The notes beneath the pieces were generated by a model that saw only the letters and a program-made list of their open reading frames with translations, was not told the origin of the DNA and made no database searches. Both the position numbers and the translations under genes were made by a program. DNA of 5,568 nt from Candidatus Sulfotelmatobacter sp. (GTDB taxonomy: Bacteria; Acidobacteriota; Terriglobia; Terriglobales; Acidobacteriaceae). The DNA lies in NCBI GenBank assembly GCA_030045935.1, contig JASIEN010000745.1:1-5568 (forward strand). The letters run 5' to 3'. Below, piece after piece: positions 1 to 5,507 of the stretch (positions are counted from its first letter, which is position 1; each line of letters starts with the position of its first letter).

Positions 1-704
1 GCAATTCGCGAGGAGTGCTCGTAGAAGGAACGTAGGGGAAGATAGTTGGCCACTTCGTCAACGACATTGCGGCGCAAGTACTCCGCAAGATCGTCGAAAT
101 TGCAGCACATGGGATGCGCGTTCTGGGAAGGGGCGCTCTCATGCCATTCTTTGTCCACAAATCCAAGAACTCGATATCCCCACTCCGGGGTTGCGTCTAA
201 TGTGCGAGCAAACTCGATCGCGCGCCGGTTGCTTCCCAAAATCAGAACGTAGCGGAGGTTGCGCCCGTACACTCGAACAATCCCGAGGCAACTTCGAATG
301 AGTAACCTCGCTCCAGCTACGAAGGTGGAAGCGCATATCCAAAATAGAAACAGAAACTGCGGCGTAATCATGCTGATGCGGAACAGGATCGCAAGCCCGA
401 ATAAGAGAAGAGAAGATATTGTCGTAGCGCGAAGAGCCTTTACAACAATAGATCGCGGGCGGGCCAGCCTTTGGGACTGATATTGTCCGCAGAGCGAGAA
501 GATGGCATGCCAAGCCAAGAGAACCAGAGAAAAATGCAGGAAGTTAATCAGCTTCACCCTCATCGATAGAACGTCGGAGAGGGGTATGCCTCCACCTTGA
601 TGGACCGCTTGCAAAGCTGTGGCGATGCAGAAAGCTCCCACCATGAGCCCAAGGTTAAACACCTTGAGCAGGGCGAGAAACAGGCGCCGTTTAGCGGTGT
701 TCAC
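1..704 (-). CDS. Polyprenyl glycosylphosphotransferase (initiating sugar-phosphate transferase), N-terminal part, cut by window edge
   Basis: By family, this enzyme moves a sugar-1-phosphate from a nucleotide sugar onto undecaprenyl phosphate at the inner membrane, the first step of exopolysaccharide repeat-unit assembly. The frame is open from a GTG at 704 to the left edge: 234 whole codons plus two bases. Four hydrophobic segments are visible, at about residues 8-34, 52-72, 93-109 and 117-138. A Rossmann-like domain follows at about 150-190, with the stretch RYVLILGSNRRAIEFA and then GYRVLGFVD, as in the CoA-binding-like domain of the WbaP/EpsE-type family. The catalytic sugar-transferase domain must lie beyond position 1 and is not seen. 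An in-frame stop at 747-749 limits the start. GTG 704 keeps the basic N-terminus AKRRLF, but it has no clear ribosome binding site. ATG 644 is an alternative but would cut the first membrane helix. The gene lies 52 bases downstream of the CpsD-like gene and is probably co-transcribed. The family call is firm; the sugar specificity is unknown. Confidence 0.86.
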   Translation of the reverse strand, partial: MNTAKRRLFLALLKVFNLGLMVGAFCIATALQAVHQGGGIPLSDVLSMRVKLINFLHFSLVLLAWHAIFSLCGQYQSQRLARPRSIVVKALRATTISSLLLFGLAILFRISMITPQFLFLFWICASTFVAGARLLIRSCLGIVRVYGRNLRYVLILGSNRRAIEFARTLDATPEWGYRVLGFVDKEWHESAPSQNAHPMCCNFDDLAEYLRRNVVDEVANYLPLRSFYEHSSRI

Positions 705-756
705 GATGAGCAGGCCGGGAGGAGATTGGAAACCGGGGGGCGAACCTTACCGGCGA

Positions 757-1509
757 CTACAGTCTGCGATAGACAAACTCTGGAATGGGAAACGTTCTTC
801 GGTTGAGGACCGCGCCGAGCACCTCAATGCGAGCCTCGCGTAAGCTTTCCAAACCTTTCAGAGCCGATTCCTTGCGGGTCGAATCCGCCTGGAGTACAAC
901 CACTATTCCTTCCGCAACCCTGCCCAAGGCAATGGCGTCAGTGTAGGCATTCAATGCCGGAACATCGATGATCACATAGTCAAACTCGCTGCGTAGCTCT
1001 TGCAAGCGCATTTTGAGGGGCTCGGAATTGAGCAGACGGACCGACTCCGTAGGCAGGTTCCCCGCCGCGAGCAGCCATAAATTGGATGGTTTCAATTGTT
1101 TTGCGAAACCTCGTATAGCGCCCTCTTCCTGCAGGGAATTGCTCAAGCCTCGATCGTGGGGAACACCCAACAATCTGAGCAGCGACGGAGTACGGAAATT
1201 TGCGTCTACCAGACAGACCGAAGCGGAGGTATGTGCTGCCAAGATAGAGGCTACTTCGATACAAATGCGGCTACACCCGTTCCCGCGATCAACTCCTGCA
1301 AAAACCACGCTGTGAAAGACGTTCGGGGCTTGGCCCAAGAAAATACGTTGCACAAGTTTGAAGCATTCTTGCTGGGCAACGGCGTCGAAATCCGAGCCGC
1401 GGTGGGAATCGCGATCCTCGAGAAAGACAACCTTTTCCGATTCCAGGCTGGGAAGAAGTTCCCGCTGCGCTCGTTGCGCCTCTTGCATCAGCTCGAAATT
1501 CTTGCTCAT
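757..1509 (-). CDS. CpsD/CapB-type P-loop protein (BY-kinase family) with degenerate Walker A, probable pseudokinase
   Basis: The 250-residue protein has the MinD/ParA-like fold of bacterial tyrosine kinases that act with Wzz/GumC proteins in polysaccharide assembly. The N-terminus (MSKNFELMQEAQRAQ) looks like the helical lead of this family, and QECFKLVQRIF at about 47-57 matches the usual segment before the P-loop. The P-loop region reads AGVDRGNGCSR (71-81): the Walker A lysine position is Cys79 (codon 1273-1275). Walker A' at 98-106 (VCLVDANFR) keeps Asp102 but has Asn104 where a second Asp is usual. Walker B at 178-184 (YVIIDVP) keeps Asp182. The usual C-terminal tyrosine cluster is absent: the protein ends PEFVYRRL, and its only tyrosines are at 178, 189 and 247. 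The fold therefore appears kept while ATP binding and autophosphorylation are probably lost or altered; this is inference. A regulatory or scaffold role with the Wzz-like partner is possible. The ATG is preceded by a modest purine-rich site (GGGAAAAG). Confidence 0.9.
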   Translation of the reverse strand: MSKNFELMQEAQRAQRELLPSLESEKVVFLEDRDSHRGSDFDAVAQQECFKLVQRIFLGQAPNVFHSVVFAGVDRGNGCSRICIEVASILAAHTSASVCLVDANFRTPSLLRLLGVPHDRGLSNSLQEEGAIRGFAKQLKPSNLWLLAAGNLPTESVRLLNSEPLKMRLQELRSEFDYVIIDVPALNAYTDAIALGRVAEGIVVVLQADSTRKESALKGLESLREARIEVLGAVLNRRTFPIPEFVYRRL

Positions 1510-1542
1510 GCGTGCTTTTCCCGTATCGACATAAGATCAAGT

Positions 1543-1576
1543 CCAGCGGGAAACGGCGGGGGCCCCGGATCGCCGG
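1543..1576 (-). other. GC-rich potential stem-loop in the leader of the CpsD-like gene
   Basis: On the minus strand CCGGCG (1576-1571) can pair with CGCTGG (1548-1543, one G:T pair), or CGGCG (1575-1571) with CGCCG (1558-1554). A GGGGCCCC palindrome lies in between. It sits between the TATAAT box and the start codon of the CpsD-like gene. No run of T follows, so it is not a classic terminator. It could be a leader hairpin affecting translation, or chance in GC-rich DNA. Confidence 0.22.
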
Positions 1577-1592
1577 AAAGGCAACGTCGCGA

Positions 1593-1598
1593 ATTATA
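1593..1598 (-). promoter_or_regulatory. Candidate -10 box (perfect TATAAT) ahead of the CpsD-like gene
   Basis: A perfect TATAAT lies on the minus strand in the 210-base gap between the ATPase stop and the CpsD-like start, about 85 bases ahead of the ATG. No good -35 box is found at 16-18 bases. TTGCCA (1622-1627) is close to consensus, but it is 23 bases away. It might instead serve a weaker -10, TAATGT (1599-1604), at 17 bases. An activator-dependent promoter would fit a weak -35, and short repeats lie just upstream. Confidence 0.3.
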
Positions 1599-1606
1599 AC
1601 ATTAGC

Positions 1607-1670
1607 GGCAGTCCTCAGCTGTGGCAATTCAGCAGTCAGCAGCGAACATTTCCGTATTGGAAAGGCAGTC
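1607..1670 (-). repeat. Three copies of GACTGCY upstream of the TATAAT box
   Basis: The minus-strand heptamer GACTGC(C/T) occurs at 1664-1670, 1631-1637 and 1607-1613, spaced 33 and 24 bases apart, all just upstream of the TATAAT at 1593-1598. A further copy lies at 5369-5375 in the region ahead of the first gene. In addition a 9-base direct repeat (GGAAAGGCA on the plus strand) occurs at 1575-1583 and 1659-1667. They could be regulator binding sites. The motif is short, and chance is a real alternative. Confidence 0.25.
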
Positions 1671-1719
1671 ATAGAGAGCTTTCCCGGTAACGATTTTGGC
1701 TGCTATTGAGTTTGTCTCC

Positions 1720-2973
1720 TCATTTCTGCGCCGAACTCGGCGGGGCCGCCCGACCGTTCGCAGTCTGGTCGCGGCTGCTGTCGCGATCACCGGGTGGTGA
1801 CAAGACGGTCAAGGAGGTTCCGGAAGTTTCATTGTCAGACGTCGCCGACTCCATTTTTGTGCGTAGTTCGCCTTCGCTGTCCACGTCCGGAACCTTGGGA
1901 CTGGCGTGATCCGCAGCCATGCCGGAGGCAGGCGATGTCCCCCTGTGTGAAGTCGCGGTGATGCCGAGCAAAGTTCGAGAACCGTTCGCCCTTGGACTTT
2001 GGCGGCCACCCGTGAAACATAGTAGGACGGCCAGCGCAACGCAAACCGCGAGTCGTCCGTTCCAAGCGAAGCGTCGATGGGAAACCTTCGCAGGCTTGCG
2101 CATGCTGAACACCGCTGAGTCGTGGCCAGCACGTTGTTGCTCGTCAGCATCGTTCGCGCCATCCACCCCTAAATCCAAGTCATTTAGACATTCTCGTACC
2201 ACTTCTTCGCCGATGCATTTTTGTTTTGAAACGCAGCCCAATGAAAGCGCGTTGAAACAAATGTTGTTGATGTTTCGAGGAATTCCCTCGCTGTATTGTG
2301 CGATCAGGACCTCTGCCTTGGGAGTGAAAAGCGGCGCTTTAGACTCATACCCTGCTACCTGAAGGCGATGGCGCATATAAAGGCGAGTTTCAAAAACGCT
2401 CAAGGGCTGGATTCGCGCGGATATGGACAATCTCTGCCGCAGTTGAAGCAGCTGCGGTGAGGTTAATCGTTCGCCAAGCTGCGGTTGACCCGCAAGAATG
2501 ATCTCCATCAGTTTATGACTGGTGGTCTCAAAATTTGACAGCATTCGCACCAATTCAAGAGCCGAGTCGTCAAGATTTTGCGCTTCGTCAATGACCACCA
2601 CCACTCTCCGTCCCTGACGAGCCTCAGCCACTAACAGACGATTCAGCTGCTCCTGCAAGTGGCGAACATCCCCGGCATCATCAACGACACCAAGATCCTT
2701 CAGCAGATCTCGCAGCAGACTTTCCGGAGTGCACAAAGTCTGGAATAGGAACACGGTGCGCGCCGATTCAGCTAGTTGACTGAGGAGCTGAAACAGGATC
2801 GTGGTCTTACCCATTCCTGGCTTGGCGATCAGCGACATGAAACCGCGCCGGCTCTCGATACCGTAGGACAATGAGGCCAACGCCTCGCGGTGACTCGCCC
2901 CCAGGAAAAGATAACGCGGGTCCGACGTCACCCCAAAGGGCTGTTCCCTCAAGTTGTAATAGTTTAAGACCAT
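1720..2973 (-). CDS. ExeA/GspA-type AAA+ ATPase with one membrane anchor, exopolysaccharide-locus associated
   Basis: The 417-residue protein starts MVLNYYNLREQPFGVTSDPRY, the characteristic N-terminus of ExeA/GspA-like secretion ATPases, including those of exosortase-linked polysaccharide loci. Walker A is at 50-58 (AKPGMGKTT, Lys56 present; the first Gly of the usual GxxGxGKT is Ala50). Walker B is at 124-130 (VVVVIDE), followed by AQNL. LAGQPQL at 160-166 fits a sensor 1 region, and LRQRLS at 178-183 holds the likely arginine fingers. SEGIPRNIN at 228-236 fits sensor 2. One hydrophobic segment at about 306-323 follows basic residues, so the ATPase should be cytoplasmic. The last ~95 residues are Ser/Thr/Pro-rich, look disordered and should be periplasmic. 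The peptidoglycan-binding domain of classical ExeA is not evident. The start overlaps the end of the Wzz-like gene by 10 bases, which suggests translational coupling. It probably energises assembly or transport of the polysaccharide machine; the exact role is not known from sequence. The catalytic motifs look intact. Confidence 0.94.
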   Translation of the reverse strand: MVLNYYNLREQPFGVTSDPRYLFLGASHREALASLSYGIESRRGFMSLIAKPGMGKTTILFQLLSQLAESARTVFLFQTLCTPESLLRDLLKDLGVVDDAGDVRHLQEQLNRLLVAEARQGRRVVVVIDEAQNLDDSALELVRMLSNFETTSHKLMEIILAGQPQLGERLTSPQLLQLRQRLSISARIQPLSVFETRLYMRHRLQVAGYESKAPLFTPKAEVLIAQYSEGIPRNINNICFNALSLGCVSKQKCIGEEVVRECLNDLDLGVDGANDADEQQRAGHDSAVFSMRKPAKVSHRRFAWNGRLAVCVALAVLLCFTGGRQSPRANGSRTLLGITATSHRGTSPASGMAADHASPKVPDVDSEGELRTKMESATSDNETSGTSLTVLSPPGDRDSSRDQTANGRAAPPSSAQK

Positions 2974-4466
2974 CGGCGATCGCCTGGGCGGTCTGGAACG
3001 CTGGCCAGCACCGGTATTCTCAGAACTTCAAGCACGTCGTGCGGCGTGCTCATGGACGGGCTGAGGTACTCGGCCACAAATGCCGTCCCCGCTCCCACAA
3101 ACACCGAAAGGACCACGCCTGCGGCTACGATAATCATCGGCCCAATCCACGGAAGGATCGGAACGACCGCTGGAATTGCAATTGCAACATTCGCGATGCG
3201 TTTCTCGTCCAAAGCGTCGGAGGTACGCTCTTGTTCTCTTTTCGAAAGATAGAGCAAGTAATTCGCTTCGTTCGCTTTGGCCTCGCGCTCCAAGTCCGCC
3301 TGTTTCATGGCCTTTTGGTCCAAATCGAGCATCTGCATCTGCAAGCTATGAATGCTAATCTCGAGCGCTCCTGCCGTTGCTTGGTGAAAAGCCAGATCGG
3401 CTTCGGTCTTGGCAAGATCTTCTCGCATTAATTCAAAAGTCGGATCCCTATCTGTGGTCTGGTTGACGTATTGCTCCTTGGTTGCAGCGACTATGGCAGC
3501 CTTCGTCTCTGTGATTTCCTCCTCGGCTTCCTGTACGAAGGGATAGCTGGGCTCATACTTCATCATGAGCTGCGTTTTTTTTATTTCCTCGTTCAGCAGA
3601 TCGGCTTGCAGCTGTTGCATCAAAGCCTGGGCAGAATCCGTCGATTGCGCGCTAAGAGAACGGTCAGGCGTAAGCTTCATGCTCGCTTTGTCCTCTTCGA
3701 TTCGGCGCTTGTCTGCGGCAACGGTTTGCTGAGCTTGTTGAAGCGCAGCTACCGAATTAACTACCTGCTGCGCCATATCTGTCCGAAGCACATCAGGAGC
3801 TGAGATCCCCGTTGCTTTTGTAAAGTCGGCCAAACGCGCCTCTGAATCTGCCAGGGCTCGCTGATACTTATCTGTCTCGGCGGAAAAAAATGCAAACGAA
3901 CCCTGTGGCCGACGCACCGCATTATGTTGCGCGAGGTAAAGCCTGCCAAGTGTCTGCAGGATGTCGTAGCAACGTTGCGGGTTTGAGGCCTTGTAGTCGA
4001 CTTCAATCAAATCACTCTTCGACACCGCCGTAATGTCCAATTTGCCCTGTAGATGCTCGGTGGCCCGGGCGACAAACCAGTCATCGGTCGCTCCCGGATG
4101 CAACAGGGCGGTAAAGGACTTTCGCTCGTCCTCCTGAAGACCAAGGGCAAGCACGACTTGTTGAAGGAGGGCCGGGCTCTTCAGCAGCTCAATCTCGGAG
4201 CCAATGTCATAGTCCGTTACCGGCGGAGCAGCCGGTTGTCCCTGCGTTGACTGCGGCGTAACCGATGGATCCAGACGCTGCTCGTTCACCAGTATTTCCA
4301 TCGTTCCCTTGTGGATGTTCGCGAAGATGAAAGCAGCCACTGCCGTGCCGAGCAAACAGCCCAGGCAGGTGTAGGCAAACAGGCGCTTACGCCGGAACAG
4401 CGGTGCAAGCATGTCCCGCAGAGTGGGATCCGACTTCTTCTTCTGTTCTGGATTTGGTTCAGCCAT
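2964..4466 (-). CDS. Wzz/GumC-type polysaccharide chain-length determinant (co-polymerase)
   Basis: This 500-residue inner-membrane protein should control polymer length and connect the synthesis machine to the export channel. The basic segment FRRKR precedes a first membrane helix at about 29-49. A Wzz-type domain follows, with DIGSEIELLKSPALLQQVV at about 87-105. Long, probably coiled-coil helices rich in Gln, Glu and Ala span about 195-425. The GNVR-like region, with YLLYLSKREQERTSDALDEK at 403-422 and then VAIAIPAVVP, leads into a second membrane helix at about 441-463. The short cytoplasmic tail (466-500) includes LSPSMSTPHDVLEVLRIPVL, the usual tail that contacts a CpsD-type partner. 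No kinase domain is fused, so the separate CpsD-like protein is the expected partner. Its size fits the GumC/PCP-2 class, larger than O-antigen Wzz. The ATG lies 17 bases after the OPX stop, with only a weak GAGA-like ribosome site, so coupling to the gene before is likely. The stop codon lies inside the start of the ATPase gene. Confidence 0.95.
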   Translation of the reverse strand: MAEPNPEQKKKSDPTLRDMLAPLFRRKRLFAYTCLGCLLGTAVAAFIFANIHKGTMEILVNEQRLDPSVTPQSTQGQPAAPPVTDYDIGSEIELLKSPALLQQVVLALGLQEDERKSFTALLHPGATDDWFVARATEHLQGKLDITAVSKSDLIEVDYKASNPQRCYDILQTLGRLYLAQHNAVRRPQGSFAFFSAETDKYQRALADSEARLADFTKATGISAPDVLRTDMAQQVVNSVAALQQAQQTVAADKRRIEEDKASMKLTPDRSLSAQSTDSAQALMQQLQADLLNEEIKKTQLMMKYEPSYPFVQEAEEEITETKAAIVAATKEQYVNQTTDRDPTFELMREDLAKTEADLAFHQATAGALEISIHSLQMQMLDLDQKAMKQADLEREAKANEANYLLYLSKREQERTSDALDEKRIANVAIAIPAVVPILPWIGPMIIVAAGVVLSVFVGAGTAFVAEYLSPSMSTPHDVLEVLRIPVLASVPDRPGDRRWS

Positions 4467-4483
4467 TTAGTCTCGCAGACGCG

Positions 4484-5218
4484 TCATTGCGCCAGGAATG
4501 CATTTCCACTCCAGCCCACCGCACTGCCAACCCCATAGGGAACATATTGCCTGAACTTCGTGATGAACTTATCGGGCACAAAAATCATGTCGCCGGCTTG
4601 AAGATGGACATCCTCGTGAATGTTGTGACCGTTTAGAAGCGCCCTGAGGTTCAACTTCTTCACCTCTACCCAATCGGTGGATACCCGGCGAAAAAGAAAG
4701 ACCTGGGTCTTGGCCGAGGCCAGAAATCCGCCGGCGACGGCGATCCCTTCCGTCACCGTGGTATCGATGCGCAGCGGGTATTGGCCGGGTTTCCCAACCT
4801 GCCCGTTCACTGTGAATTGCGGCGGTTGGAAGTTGGAGACGTCCACATTCACGATTGGTTTGTGCATCGTGGTTGAGTACGCCTTGGTCAGAATGTCCAC
4901 GATTTGCGGAACTGTGTCGCCTTTAACGTACATGGTGCCCCCACCGTCCGGAAGCGTGACAAAGCCGTCCGGCTGCACGGTCACTTGTACAGGTTGCAGT
5001 TCAGGAATCAGCGGAAAGGAAATTGTCAGAACGTCACTGGGCATTACTTGATAACGAGGGTATCGATCTCGTGCGAGCGGCACACCTGGGTTGCTTTGTT
5101 GCGGCGCGCCTGATGTCTGCGTGACGTTGGGTTGGTCCCTACTCGGCTCAACGCTTTGCGCGGGGATCCGACCGCAGGCTGCGACGAATATGGCAACTGC
5201 TATCCAAGATGCTTTCAT
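4484..5218 (-). CDS. Short outer-membrane polysaccharide export protein (OPX, Wza-like), putative lipoprotein
   Basis: OPX proteins form or gate the route by which exopolysaccharide leaves the cell. From ATG 5218 the protein has 244 residues. A signal peptide is seen (KASWIAVAIFVAACGR), with a possible lipobox V12-A13-A14-C15; signal peptidase I cleavage near PAQS is the alternative. After a low-complexity linker (to ~50), the polysaccharide export domain spans about 55-128 (YPRYQVMPSDVLTISF early, then VTVQPDGFVTLP). One SLBB domain follows at about 133-217 (FTVNGQVGKPGQYPL, then LQAGDMIFVPDKF). Only ~25 residues remain after it. E. coli Wza is longer, with more SLBB repeats and a C-terminal pore helix, so here the outer-membrane pore may be minimal or supplied by another protein. 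A GTG at 5227 is in frame and would add three residues, but the GGGGTG ribosome site at 5227-5232 is correctly spaced only for ATG 5218. It is the first gene of the visible operon. Confidence 0.93.
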   Translation of the reverse strand: MKASWIAVAIFVAACGRIPAQSVEPSRDQPNVTQTSGAPQQSNPGVPLARDRYPRYQVMPSDVLTISFPLIPELQPVQVTVQPDGFVTLPDGGGTMYVKGDTVPQIVDILTKAYSTTMHKPIVNVDVSNFQPPQFTVNGQVGKPGQYPLRIDTTVTEGIAVAGGFLASAKTQVFLFRRVSTDWVEVKKLNLRALLNGHNIHEDVHLQAGDMIFVPDKFITKFRQYVPYGVGSAVGWSGNAFLAQ

Positions 5219-5226
5219 GTCATTCA

Positions 5227-5232
5227 CACCCC
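5227..5232 (-). promoter_or_regulatory. Ribosome binding site that favours ATG 5218 for the OPX gene
   Basis: GGGGTG on the minus strand lies 8 bases ahead of ATG 5218. It overlaps the alternative GTG start at 5227, so it cannot serve that codon. Confidence 0.4.
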
Positions 5233-5388
5233 AAGATTGCCTCGTCGCTAAACCCGCTCTTCGCAGGCCATTCCCTCGGGCATAGCTCCGCCACTGTCAG
5301 TTAGCAGAAATCTTTTTCCACATGGATCAGACACTCAGAAACGAGTCAGGCACAAGCAGAGAAACCATAGCAGTCGATGATCAAAATA

Positions 5389-5417
5389 ATGTTACTGGCA
5401 GATGAATGATATGTGAA
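5389..5417 (-). promoter_or_regulatory. Candidate promoter of the exopolysaccharide operon
   Basis: On the minus strand TTCACA (5417-5412, five of six to TTGACA) is followed after exactly 17 bases by TAACAT (5394-5389, four of six to TATAAT). The predicted transcript would start near 5382, giving a leader of roughly 165 bases before ATG 5218. It was found by eye in AT-rich DNA, so a chance match is possible. Confidence 0.32.
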
Positions 5418-5484
5418 AACTCAGCTGCGATGGGTCCAATGTCGTGGTGGCAATGATGTGTTTTGGGCTCGGATTTTGTCTGGT

Positions 5485-5507
5485 CAGTGACGCTCCAACC
5501 AGTGACG
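5485..5507. repeat. Direct repeat CAGTGACG x2, possible operator
   Basis: CAGTGACG occurs at 5485-5492 and 5500-5507, 15 bases apart. The first copy lies in the odd palindrome GTCAGTGAC (5483-5491). CTGGT (5480-5484) and ACCAG (5498-5502) form an overlapping inverted repeat. The cluster lies about 65 bases upstream of the candidate -35 box, a usual place for an activator or repressor site. No known regulator is recognised. Confidence 0.3.

Noticed and set aside
139..513. Minus-strand open frame of 124 codons
   Set aside because: It is out of frame with the glycosylphosphotransferase reading, which covers the same bases with membrane helices and a Rossmann motif.
1096..1599. Plus-strand open frame of 167 codons
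   Set aside because: It is antisense to the CpsD-like gene and its leader. There is no family motif and no ribosome site, and the opposite strand explains the coding signal.
1289..1672. Minus-strand open frame of 127 codons that could fill the gap before the CpsD-like gene
   Set aside because: More than half of it overlaps the CpsD-like gene in another frame, and its composition (many Arg, Pro, Cys) looks non-coding. No domain is seen.
2871..3431. Plus-strand open frame of 186 codons
   Set aside because: It lies antisense to the start of the ATPase gene and the end of the Wzz-like gene, both with clear family motifs. Its translation is rich in Arg, His and Cys with no recognisable domain, as expected of a shadow frame in GC-rich DNA.
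5262..5276. Sigma-54-like GG-N10-GC element (TGGCCTGCGAAGAGC) ahead of the OPX gene
   Set aside because: The GG and GC are correctly spaced, but the rest of the consensus (TGGCACG-N4-TTGCW) is poorly matched, so it is below what I would report as a site.
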